From Tyto alba (taxonomy: Eukaryota; Chordata; Aves; Strigiformes; Tytonidae): a stretch of DNA of 64,000 nt. Below are positions 35,401 to 46,900 of this stretch, one piece after another; positions within the stretch are counted from its first letter, which is position 1; every line of letters begins with the position of its first letter. The stretch covers positions 28,765,319 through 28,829,318 of the forward strand of contig NW_024881316.1 of the NCBI RefSeq assembly GCF_018691265.1, written 5' to 3'. The translations under genes and the position numbers were made by a program. The notes beneath the pieces are model-generated. The model made no database searches. It was not told where the DNA came from and saw only the letters and a list, made by a program, of their open reading frames with translations.

Positions 35401-37209
35401 TTCTCTCTGCCCTTATCTGCTAGACCAGTTTTCTCTTGCAGTCCAACCTACAGGTTCTGCAGAGTTGTACTAATCATTAAGGTGGACCCAAACATCACAG
35501 TTGTCAGTGGTTGGTGTGAGTGTAGCAGCACCTTTTTGAAAGGTGCTAACTTCCATTAAGGTCTTCAGACCCACAAGGCCCCAAGTCTCTCTATTAATTC
35601 CCATTGTTTACATTCTTGTTTTGAGGTTGTTTGGTTTGGTTTGTTTTTTGTTTTTGGGGTTTTTTTTTCATTTTGGTGAGGTCTTTTTGGATCAGTAGCA
35701 GTCAGGACTGGCAATGTTCTTAGGGCAATGACCGTCTACTGGGACCTTGGAGATGATTCCCCCAAAGATGCTGTACTTGCAGATCAGGTCAGATAGTACC
35801 TGTTTATGCAGAGCCTTAAATGCACTCCTCATGTGTTGGCTTTTCCATGTGTAGTGGGCTGCTCAATTTTACCAGTGTTGCTTTCCCTCCATGAAGATCT
35901 CCCCTGTGTGAGAGGGGATGAAGATAGTCTATTGACCCCATCCAGTTGTTGGGGAATGAGGCAAAAATCAGTGTTCAAGGACATCATCACTGCTTATCGG
36001 TATCTAAGAGGAGAGGAAGGGTTTGATGAGCCTCCTTTTGGGAGGTTAAACATGGCTTCTTGTAATACACACTTTTCATTTGTTTTGGTCATCTTAGTAG
36101 CCATTCTTCATACCAGTTTCACTTCGAATTCTCCTGCTCTAATCAGTGGGGTGCAGTTCACATGACTGGCTGTATTTACACTATGGATGTCTGTGTCTGC
36201 ACTAGCTGTATTAACTCACTGTCCTACCAAGCATCACTTTTTCCCCTGATCTTAGCATGAATTTCTAAAATGGTTAAATTACAGTGGGAGTTTAGAGCAA
36301 CTAGTTTGGAGGCCGGCACCTGCACCTGCCACGTCTGGAATTAGGAGAGAGGGATCCAGCCCTGCTTGACCAGAACTGGGCTCCAGATGAGCTGTGCTAG
36401 TGTTTTGCTGCTGCCAGTGACAGTAACACTTACCTACCTTTGCTTCGGAAATACTTCAAAACAACATTCCAGGATTTTTTTTTTTTTCCCCCTGTAGTTT
36501 CTAACAGAAACAAACTGCAGCAATTTCTAACATTTTCTTTCGTGGCAGAAGTTCTCCTTTCTCCATAGCAGAAATTAACTTGCTTTTCTGCTATTCTTTT
36601 GCTGTTAAATTTTTGTCAGTTTCTATTATTTTACCCCTCAATGGCATCAGAGCACTAAGGGTAGGCAAGCTGCAAATACAGGAGTAACCACTTGGCAGCG
36701 GAGCTGGGGGAAGTGAACGAGTCAATTCTCAGTGGGAAATAAATGAGTAGTTTAAGCTACTTCAGTGGTAATTCCATGAGCCTCAGCAACACAATCTCTC
36801 GCTGCTCTCTATCTGTAACCTTAGATGACTTTGAGGATTGAACTATCTGCAATTGTATGTCTATGCCTCAGCTCATCTACACAGTACTGCAGTCTTATTG
36901 GCAGTATTTCCTATTTCTGCCATCAACATACTCCAATACGTCTCCCTAATTTTTTGCCCTGCACAGATATTACTGTGTAATGCAACAATATGACTAACAT
37001 TGTTCCTGTTCCTTGCCTGCCTTATCATCCTAAAATTCATTAACCACCTTCATATCCCTCCTTAACACTGTGCTTTGCTGCAACGCCTACAAAAATTTGG
37101 AAATAATCTGACTGGGAGTGAGCTGAGAACATTGCCTCGCATGCCAAGCAATACATTCTCTTTGTTTCCCTGGGCTCCTCCATCTGGTGGCATCCATCTG
37201 CGTCCCCAC
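32441..37209. other. Intergenic DNA, no gene recognised
   Basis: Long stretch without a recognisable gene. The largest open frame (34339-34878, - strand, 179 codons) shows no domain, signal peptide or conserved motif. T-rich low-complexity runs lie near 35643-35670 and 36476-36488. The region may hold further diverged repeats that cannot be typed by eye. Confidence 0.4.
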
Positions 37210-37300
37210 GGACTGTAGGCTCTTTGGGGCAGGATCATCTCTTGCTTCTATGAGCTACCAGTGCCCGATCCTGTTACCCCTACAGAGCTGGTGTTTTAGC
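37210..37300 (+). mobile_element. L2-like LINE 3' tail remnant
   Basis: The block ggactgtaggctctttgggg followed by caggatcatctcttgcttct resembles the L2 3' end in sense orientation. The following part only loosely fits. It is related to the remnant at 6740-6800, which is in the opposite orientation. Confidence 0.4.
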
Positions 37301-38034
37301 TACCCTTGAGCTAGACAAAATTCCTTTTAGCTTAGCTTTAATTTTTAAGTAATTCACAGAATGATTTGTGAGGACATACTCTGAGATCTGATAACTGTTG
37401 AAGCCCAGGATTAGTCATATGGTTGTGTGTAGAGGAAGATTTGCTGGTTTGTTTTCTTTATATGGTTTGTTTTATTTATTTGCCTACAGTGACAGCACTT
37501 TGCGCTTACTCCTGTCCTGCACACAGATCCACAGTGGAAGCCATGGGTGGGTTCAGAATCCTGCCAATATTCCTCCACCCTGGCCTCTTTAAGGATGATG
37601 AATGTTGGAAAGTATTTCTTTAGTTAAATATCTGAATTATTTTCAGAATTATTACTTCAAAATAATACATTTTGCTATTGTTGTCCAGGTATAGAATGAA
37701 AATTGTGTATGCTTTACATGAAATCCTCTTTTAAAATGCTGCCCCTGTATCAGTGTGGAAAGCCTAGAGTAAATCAAGCTTAATGACCCTCGAAGCCAGT
37801 GGAGAGTTTTGCTCTAAAGCAGTTTATTTTTCAGAAATGTGACCGCACATAGGCAGTGCTCTGCAGTGTTCTTCCTGCAATCTTTATCCATCAGGTAGGA
37901 GCCATCAGCTCCAACTACTTGAGGATATAGTGGGTCACAAGGAACTGATGCCCATGAGCACGCACGCTTGCCACCCGCGTTGCCTTGGGTGCCTTAGCCT
38001 TCGTGCAGCCAAGAGCCTCCTGTCCTGGCGGGGG

Positions 38035-38060
38035 GTGTGTGTGTGTGTGTGTGTGTGTGT
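38035..38060 (+). repeat. (GT)13 microsatellite
   Basis: Thirteen perfect GT units directly after a short G run. Potentially length-polymorphic. Confidence 0.95.
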
Positions 38061-39369
38061 AATAGTTGCCCTTCACTCCAGCCACCCGTGGGGCAAGATT
38101 TTCCCCTCCTTGGTCTCACATTCTTGCTCTTGTGCTGCCGTTCTCATGGCCTTGCCCCAGCAAAGCCATAATTTGGCTGTGGAGGCTTTGTGGAGGGTTC
38201 TCATAGGAAGCGACGGTGACAACGGAAGAATCACCCGCCTTTCCCCGCCTTCTCCCACCGTTGCTTGGGGCCCAAATTATACTGTGCACGGAGCGTGGCA
38301 GTGGGTCAGCACACCCCAGCCCCAGCCCCAGCCTGCACGCACGAGTCAGCGATAACAGCATGCCAAGTGGGAGCCACCAGCAGCAGCTTGAGCAGGTCCC
38401 CCTGAGACCTGTGTACTGCCTGCAAGGGACTTTCTGGGGCCACCCTGCTGCACTGGAGGGAAGCCCTGGGGAGGCTGCTCGCCTGGGCACCCCCATTAGC
38501 TCTCTTCCTGCTGGCCACTGATTTTCCCTCTTTTCCCCTTTTTTATTTTGTCTCTCTCGCCTCCCCTCACCTCTCCCTTCCTCCGATGTTTCCATTTTTC
38601 ACCGAAAGCAACGCTGTGCATTCCATCAGCTGCAGACCCCACTGATGGATCCTTGGGCGTATGAACCTCTCAGGGCGTCCCTTGCGTAACAGCCACGTGT
38701 TGGCTGCAGCTCCCTAGTCTGAGCTTCCACGCAAGTCTAAGAGAAACTGCTCTCTCCAGACTGAAGTTTAACTCAGGCACCCTACCAGTTTGCCTTGCTT
38801 CTCCCTCCCTCTGCTTCAGGATGGCTAAACATTTTTTAGAAATAGGATTTTTTAAGAAGTAAGCAGAGAGGGAAAAAAAGAGTGGGTAATTATAGGCAAC
38901 AGACTGTTGTATGGGTGAGAGTCAGGGCCCACTAGCATCCAGAGTCTTTCGAGTGCCACAGATCATCTCTATTCCAGCTTCTGCAAAGGTCTGTGATGGC
39001 AAGAACCAACCAGCAGAAGAAAGCAGGTCAAGTCCCTCTTCTGAAGGGAAATTTCTAATGCTAAAGCTGAAGTATTGGTGTAAAGGCAAATGTTGACATA
39101 GCTGCCCTTTCATCAGGAAAAACGTAAATATACTGGAAAACAGCTGTGGAAATGAGCTGAAGAAAAAAAGAATCATTGTATGGAGCACAGGCAGCAAGGA
39201 AAACTGGGCAGGTGAGCCCAGTTTTAGGAGATAACATATTTAAGGATATGAAAGTGAATTCAGGGTGATGGGAGAAGCAGCTGTCTGTGAAAGAAGCTAA
39301 CAAAGTCTGGGGCACAGAGAGAACACAACAAATCCAGAAATGATTACAGTGTCCTTTCAGCCTAAATAT

Positions 39370-39620
39370 CCGAGGCACCTGGCTCAGAGTGGTCAACAGC
39401 ACGGGCTTTGGGTGGGCTGCAAAACCTACCGAAAGAGCAGAGGCCTGAGGCCCGTGCTGCCACACTTGCCCTGCTGCTTGCTGCTGCGCTGTGGTGGGCG
39501 ATGCCAACATGCACGGCCCTGCACCGCGCTCCGGAGAGGCAGGGACGCGCTCGCAGGCAGCACAAGCAGCACAACAAGGCTTTTTGAGGAACGCCGGTCG
39601 AGGAGGGGCTTCTGACAGTG
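39370..39620. other. CpG-enriched pocket
   Basis: By eye about 16 CpG dinucleotides in 250 bp, clustered around caccgcgctccgg and gggacgcgctcgc (39517-39555), in an otherwise CpG-poor region. No exon, TATA box or gene start is recognisable, so a promoter role is only a possibility. Confidence 0.4.
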
Positions 39621-40812
39621 TGAAGAGAAGTAGTTCCCATCGGTTGATTCCTGCTGCGTTTGAGGAAGCAGCCCCTCCTCATCCCAAAGGCACAGGATTA
39701 CAGTGAAGAAACTTTGAATTTCATTAATGATTTCTCCTCTTAATGGAAATAGGGCACAAGGTGATGAATATTGACAGCTGGGTTCAAAGAGTCCCTCACC
39801 TTTAATTTTGGGATGGGGAGGATGTCAGTGTATCATTTGCATTCTTACCCGCTTGATGCCCATCAGAAAGCAACGCCTCCATCAAGCACGAAGGCATTAG
39901 TAGGTGAATGAGGTGAGTAGTCTGCACTGCACGTGGGATCCCCGTGTATTTGCCAAGAGAGCCTTTTGCTGGCTGTGCTTTTCCTCCTCCGTTAGCCTGT
40001 CACCTGCACGTTCATCTCTGCATTGTGGCAGTCGGGACTCAATCCTCAGAGGCTCGAACTTCAAAAGGAACAGAGGCAGTCCCTTCTTTGTTCAAAGTCC
40101 TCATGAAACAGCCTGGGAGGGTTACTCTTTCAGAGTCTTCAGGAAAGTAATACAGATTTTGGTAACACCTTGCCATTACAGAAAATGTTCTACAATTCAG
40201 CTGTGTTGAGCACGGCCAAGAAATCATTTTTGAAGACAGCTGTGGCATTCAAGGTGTACTCCTTCCCTTCCTTTTTATTTTCTGCACAAAGAAACTTGGT
40301 TGGAAAGCTCTCCCTTTCTGAATACCGTGCCTCAGGAATCTCACTGCCGTTCTCCGAATGGAAAGAATTACACACAAAATGACGGAAATTGTTAGTAACA
40401 CATTTTTTGCAGCTCCTGAAACTCTGATATCAGTAAGTAGGTTTTTCTTTGAATGCAGGCAAGGCTGGGTATTTAAAGGAAAAACTCAGCATTCTGTGTA
40501 TTTCCAGAAGAACATGGACTTTGCAGCATTAGCCTTGTCCAGCTCTGGGCAGCAAGCCCAGATGCTCCTCTTTGTGCAGGAAAGTTAGCATAGAGCATAC
40601 GGTGAGAATTAAGAAGAAGAAAACAGCCTTTGCCTTTTTATAGTATAGATTTTCATCCCAAATGCATTTGGGCAGGTAGGGTGACTTGTCTTTACTGATA
40701 TGCTTCCCATTAACTTCAGTTGATTGTTTCCCACTAATACAATATTTCCTATACTAAGGTATACTGCACTTAAGGTTTAGCATGGGGTCACTGTGCAAGT
40801 TTCATATTAACA

Positions 40813-40857
40813 CCCCCCCCCAAAAAAAAAAAAAAAACAAAAAAACAAAAAAAACAA
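40813..40857. repeat. (C)9 followed by A-rich low-complexity run
   Basis: Nine C then about 35 bases of A interrupted by single C. It has the look of a degenerate poly(A) tract, but no retrotransposed body is recognised upstream. Confidence 0.85.
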
Positions 40858-41094
40858 CCCCAATAAGACAACAGATTGTTAGCTTCCCAGTCTCTTGCTT
40901 TTAGAATTTAGATTGATGCTCTAGAACTAGTTCAACTCAAGTTACCTTTTTTGTGAATGAGACATAGCTCCACTGGTGCTGATGGGGTTCATATGGTATA
41001 AACATTGTGTGGCAAAAGGAAAATGATATCTGCCCACTGCATGCTGTGCAAGCCAGAGCCTCAGAAGAAAAGAGGATCATTCCTTTATATAACA

Positions 41095-41235
41095 TTAATT
41101 AAGCATCTGCTGAAAAGTAAATGAGTTATGGGAATTCTTGATAAGTGGTGTTGTTGTGGAATACCTAATGTAGAATATTTCTCTAAGTAGAAACATTTAA
41201 TGTTTCTGCTCTTTTACAGCAGGAGTATTTCTCAG
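41095..41235 (+). repeat. Direct repeat copy A (diverged pair, about 1.49 kb spacing)
   Basis: Starts ttaattaagc followed by tctgctgaaaagtaaatga and aattcttgataa. The same order is found at 42585. About 70 of the first 83 aligned positions agree by eye. Similarity weakens after about 41190 but the tttctgc block (about 41203) is shared too. The repeat family is unknown. Confidence 0.8.
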
Positions 41236-41259
41236 AGCTGTAGGCTGGCATAGCACAGA

Positions 41260-41425
41260 CCAAAGGGGTGTAAATCAGTGCTGTTCTATGGAGCACTTGT
41301 GATGAAAACTGATGTGAGTTTGCTGTGCACACTGGTGCTGTACTGACTTACACCAGCTGAAGATTTTTATCCTGCATGTTTAGAAGTATGACTGCAACAG
41401 GAGCCAAATTCTGCCTTGCTATCCT
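41260..41425. repeat. Possible ancient dispersed repeat
   Basis: The words gtgtaaatcagtg (41269), acttacaccagctgaaga (41345) and caggagccaaattctgcc (41398) resemble an old repeat common in reptile genomes that has a gtgtaaatc / ttacaccag arrangement. It is weakly supported and the family is not named. Confidence 0.3.
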
Positions 41426-42584
41426 TATTCAAGGTTGCATGTATTGATAATGGGAAAAAGGAGTTTTCTCAGCACAGTCTATCCATGGACACTTGCAAAA
41501 CAAAGAGAAATTAATTTTGTAGGTTAGATTGTACCACCATTTCTCACACCATGAACTTTATGATCTCAGGAGCAGAACTGAATGCAAGCTCACTACAGTG
41601 AAAGGAAATCACTGTTAACAGAAAATAGTAATAAGTATTAGATTAAGTATTTTTAGTGGTAAAACTTTAGCAGTAGAAAAGGGAGAAAGAACAGACATAC
41701 TTCTGGGTAAAAGAGAATGCTATCAGAAAAGAAAAAACTAATTTTTAAATGTGCCTCCAAATAACCCTATTATATTAGCACATCCTTTCAACTTGGGTCA
41801 TGGTTGCATTAAGCTTGCTACCCAGTCAGATCATCCTATGGGTATAAATATATGCTCTGAGTTACATAAAAGCCATCCAATCCTATTTGCACTGTCACTC
41901 TACAATACAAAATGCTGTAATGACCTCCTTTTTTGATGTCCAGTGCTATCTATAAAGCATGCTTAGGCCATTTTGTTCTTAAGGAGGTCAGCTCTTGTGT
42001 TTCTCTCTTAATGAGCTTCGGGCATTCTCAGGGAGTTTTCCAATATTGCAAGACATACCTGGCCCCAGGCAGGACAGTCTGGGGTCTGCCAACACCTAAG
42101 TGGTGCAGACAGATCCCATGTGACAGGTTATGCAACTGAGCTGGGCTTTATATACCCCTAGGACCTTAAACATGTAAAAGGCTCTAGGGAAATGAGCATC
42201 AGGTAAGGAAAAATTGTTTGCATTCCATGCTTCTTGGATTGCTTTTGGCACCTTACCAAACCATATTAGAATAATTCTTCTGTTTCATTAGGGGGTCAAC
42301 TTGTAAAAACTCCCTGGGATTTAGTAATGTTTGTGTGTTCTAAAATTGTAGGGGCTGAAGTTCTATGAAGACTCAGAAATCATGGTTATTCCTCTCTGGA
42401 GAATGACACCTGGGTATATAAGGTTGTTGCAGGTATGAAAATTCTGTCTTTTTTTCTGCTTTTAATTAGATCTTTGAAATAGCAGTATTTCTCTCGCTCA
42501 GACTGATTTTATTTCAAATTATTGCATGACCAACTCAAGGGAACACTGGATTCTGGTGGGTTAACTTGCATAACAACTCAGGTC

Positions 42585-42715
42585 TTAATTAAGCCTCTGC
42601 TGAAAAGTAAATGAATTATGATAATTCTTGATAACTGGTATCATGCTGGAATACCAAATGCAGGATACTTGGAAGGAGTTTATGTTTCTGCAGTACTTAA
42701 ACAGAAACTGCTTCT
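42585..42715 (+). repeat. Direct repeat copy B
   Basis: The partner of 41095-41235 in the same orientation. It keeps ttaattaagc, tctgctgaaaagtaaatga, aattcttgataa, tggaatacc and tatgtttctgc in order, with scattered substitutions. The flanks do not match those of copy A. Confidence 0.8.
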
Positions 42716-45700
42716 CCGTCATTTTCTCTTTCAATGGCTTTGTGTGTTGGGGGCAGTAGGAAATGTTAATGGCTGCTGGATTCCTATGCAACTCAAATGA
42801 ACTGTCAGTGAAACACTTCAGCCAGCTTCTATGGTTATGATAAAGAAACCTTTATCAGTATTGACAGCTGGGACATTGGGGAACCAGAGTATCAATCATT
42901 AGATGAAGAAATAAATAAAAACATGCATAGAAAATGTTTTTAATCGGCTGAATAATTCAGAATAAACCCGCCCAAAAATAAATATACCAAATTAGAGCAT
43001 CTTCTTTGTTGTACTCCATAGTTTGATATTTACTGATATTTACAGATATATCCTTTTGCTGGAAAATCCCACAGCTCTTAGTAATGGGATCTGCATCCAG
43101 AATCATAGACTATAGTAGCTGAGAGGTGATAGTTGAGTAGTTGAGAGGCTAAGAATAATGTGTTTCAGTCCTAGCAGTGAATTTCCTTCACGCAACCCTG
43201 CATATCTTTTGACATCACCTTACACAGTAATTTTATTTGGAATTTCTTCTGTCTTTATTTATTTTGCTGATGAAGTAGCCACACTGTCAGCCACATTTGT
43301 CAAGGTCGGAGCACTCAGCTCTGATTATTTAAGCTCACATGAAAAACTAGACTCTGGAAGTGAAAAGCAGGCTCCCTGGAATCTGTCAGTCCTGTCAGTG
43401 GTGCCACACTTTCCATCCATGGACTGCAAGGGAAAGCATAAAAAAAAATCATTATTTGAGGCCTAGGCATCATTCCATGTAACAAATGCTGCAACCAGAA
43501 AGACACATGATATGTTTTAACTCACAGCGCCAATATGTAGAGGGATTTGTGTTTTGCTCTCTAGGGAGTCCATGTGATTGTCTTCCTGTGTTTTGTCCAG
43601 GGTATCATGCATACTAGGCAAACAACAGTAACTTAATTTCTGATTGTTATTCAGATAACCAGTAAATAATTAATTTTTAAAATCTTTACTTTGATTGACA
43701 TTTCCTTCTTTGCTGGACTGGACACAGTGACTATGTTAAAACTTGTCTGCTTGGTCTAGTCCTACCTGTGGAACTAATAAAAGATGCTACTGATCTCTTC
43801 TAGCCTTGCTTTCCTGAATTAATAACTAACATTCAAGGGATCGTCATCTGTGGGAAGGAAGAGATCTTTGTACTTCACTGAACAAGTCCCTTTCCCTTTA
43901 TGCCTAAGCCTCCACGCTTGATTCAGCTCTCCCTCCCAGCCAAGTAGCCAGAGGAACCCCATTAAAGTCACTGAAATCAATGAGTTACAAATGAAAAAAA
44001 AAAAAAAAAAAAGAAATTGTATTGTATCAGAAATGTGTCCTTTCTTTTACAAAGTGATAAAAAGGGAGGGGCCTTCCAAAACGTGCAATAGTTTGCACTG
44101 AATACTCCTCAGCAGAAAGCAGACACATACTATATTAAATGCCACGGAGTAGAAAGAAGTACTTTGTAGTTTCCAAAGACCCACTTTTGTGTTGCACTCG
44201 GCTGAATCAGCATGTAACTTGCCCTGTTTCTCCCATAGACTCAAGCTGCAGGAAAAGTCATTATCAACTCATCAGACACACTGCTGCAACGGGCAGCATT
44301 GCTGCTGGGAATGTTTGGGATCAGTGTATCCAGCTACAGCACACACCAGCTAACTCAAAAGCAGAGAATACCCTTGACCCTTTAAGCTGTGTTGGGATGT
44401 GACCCAAGAAGCAAAGGCTTACATCAGTAGTGCTGACAAGTGGCTTTTCTGCCTCAGTTACTGGTGTGGTGGTAATGAGTCACTCTGCAACCATGATTTC
44501 TACATTCAAAGTTGGAAAGATGGAAGAATTACAGACTTCAAGTAAGAAAAACTGAATAATGACTAGCAAAGGCATCAGATTTCAAAATAAGACGATCTGT
44601 CTGTAAATACAAGGGACTTGTTTTGTTAGCTGGTGTATAGACACAGAGAGATCTAAAGGTATAAAATACAGTTAAAATCAGAGTAGGTATAAACAGATTG
44701 ATGGGGGTGCCAGGCTTCGGTAGTGTCACCTTGTGTTGCAGCTTTTGCAAATTGATTCTTATGCGAAGACTGGTTTTGAAAAGGAAAAGTTAGAAGCAAT
44801 ATGTTCCTCATGACAAGAGTATGACCAAATAAAAATAATCTTTCATGGACTCTCTGTACTGTTATATCTAATTAGATATGTTCATTTGTGTGTATTACAG
44901 AATTTGTGCACTCTAACCTTTCCTATTGGATCTTAAACATTTCTTGATGCCTTTTGTGTAGAAATGTTTGTGTATTGTAACACAAGCTGGTAGCCTTCTG
45001 CAGCAGCAGAGATGACCACAGGCTACACCATCCATACAGTGTTGGGAAGGAACCATGGCACCCGACCAGATAACTTAATAATTCTGTACAGAAACTCTCT
45101 ACTCGAGAAAGTATCAGTAAAAATGTTGGGTTCTGTTTTGTTGCAGAGTTCAGTATCTGATTGTATTCCTCTGCAAAGCCCACTCATCCCATAATATACA
45201 CTCTGATTAAAATAGAAATAGAGCTTGACCTTTTTTTCCCTCCTTCTCTCTTGTTTTCTTGTTCTTTTCACTCAATGCAATAGCTTATTCAGGAATGTTC
45301 TCTTACTATCAGTTTGCATTTTTCCAGCTGTTTCTGATGTTTTATGAAAACATGGCTTTGTAGGCTCTTCTGTGCATACGTTAGCATTTGAAATCCTTTG
45401 TTCTCAGTTACTAAATACAAATATTATTTTTGTGGTTTTTTCTGTTTAAAATTATTTCTTCTGTCAACAGTGTTTATATTCAACCACTAAGGGGCATCCT
45501 ACACAGTTGAATATTTTGAAGTCTTCAGATTGCTCAGTGCAACATTACAAACCACAAATTGAATCAGGTTGAAATTTTTACCTTTTTTTTATTTTTAAAT
45601 TGTTCTTGCCCCTGGTTCCCTTTCTCAACCCTCCCCCCACAACTGTTGTTAAATTGAAGAAGATAAGAAAATCAGTGGTTACAAGGTCATTTTTTACAAT

Positions 45701-46504
45701 GTAACAAGTCACAAATTACCTCCATCTGTTTATATTTAAAATTTAAAAAATCATATAATGGAATATTCCATTTTCTGCCTTCATCTACAAGAAATTAAGC
45801 AAAATAATTGATCCCTTTGACAAAAGTAATAAAATCTCTGGAAAGCATTTCAGGACACTGATTGAAGATATACAGTGTGACCCCCACCACCGCCCACAGT
45901 ATGCCATATTTATGGCTTTTTAATCAATGCATATGATTTTGGGCAGCTGCATTTTTGCTAACTGATTTCCTGCCCCCCATACAACTTGAATGTAAGATCA
46001 TTAGTTGTTTTCAGTGCCATTACTATGCTAATATAAACTATTCTGTTAGATAAAACCTCAGTGTAATAACAATATAATGTTAAGAAGATACACTAGAATA
46101 AAATAAATGATAACTTGACCACTGAGATGTTCCCATTTTACTGTATCGTGGAAACGATGCTCATGAGGAATGTGTATTTTTTCCATGAGAATTGCTTTGA
46201 ATAGTTTTGAAAGTTTTATCTGGTACCACTGAAAATGGCAAGAGGACAACACAGGCAATAGGCAAACTGAGCGTGGAGAGCGTCAGTAAAGGTATGGGCC
46301 TTAGGAGTCTCAAAAACATACAGTGAAGCACCAGGAAGGTGTAACTGAAATTAATTACAAAACAGATACATTTAGACTTGATGATGATGATTTGAGCCTA
46401 GGCTGAAAACCACCTTCAGATGAAAATTTGGGACTGCATCCAGCAGAAGACGCAGGCGTCTGTAGGTAGCCTATCTGCTCCTGTAAAAATCTAAATCCAA
46501 AATT
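42716..46504. other. Intergenic AT-rich DNA, no gene recognised
   Basis: Contains an A run near 43993-44012 and scattered short open frames of up to about 100 codons on both strands without known motifs. The cattaaagtcactgaaatca word at 43960 hints at an ancient repeat but cannot be typed. Confidence 0.4.
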
Positions 46505-46900
46505 TCAGTTTTCTAAAGTACCGCTGCCACCTCGCGCTGGGCACAACAGATGGCCACGCACCCATCCCCTTCGCTGCTCCGGCTCCCCAGAAGATCTGTT
46601 TTCAGGTTTCCCCCCCCTCCCCGTCGGGTGAGGCTGGGGTGTGTTGAGCACCGACACATCGAAACCCTGTGGGAGTGCACAGCAACATGCCCATCTTCTC
46701 CTCCTCCCTGCAGCTGGAAGCACAGGGGTGGACTGGGGGCTGCCCAAAATATGACTGGAAGCCGATATCCCCTAGCCCCTTTCGTCCTGCTGGTTGCTAG
46801 AGTAAACGCTCTTCGGCAGAGGAGGGAAAGGCACCTGCACAGTGGCACTCGCAAAGGAGCCCGTGGTGCTGTGCCTTCCCCCTGTATGTTCTTCTGAAGG
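46505..46900. other. CpG-enriched pocket without a recognised gene
   Basis: About 15 or more CpG in 400 bp by eye, with C-rich runs (46611-46622). Overlapping open frames of 80-115 codons on both strands reflect GC content. No start-exon features or known protein similarity were seen. I specifically considered a TDRP first exon and found no match. Confidence 0.4.

Larger units (their letters stand above)
37301..41094. other. Intergenic DNA with a GC/CpG-richer pocket
   Basis: Contains a (GT)13 microsatellite at 38035-38060, GC-rich sequence around 37960-38520, a CpG-enriched pocket at 39370-39620 and a C/A-rich low-complexity run at 40813-40857. Several open frames of 100-160 codons overlap on both strands at 37930-38595 and 39061-39706. 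None has recognisable motifs and all are explained by low stop frequency in GC-rich DNA. Confidence 0.4.

Noticed and set aside
38116..38595. Long overlapping open frames on both strands near 38.1-38.6 kb
   Set aside because: Four frames open at once in GC-rich sequence with CCCCAG repeats. This is typical of low stop density, not of coding.
46505..46900. First exon of TDRP in the CpG-rich pocket
   Set aside because: Neither strand gives the expected short N-terminal sequence or a following exon with the tryptophan-rich motif.
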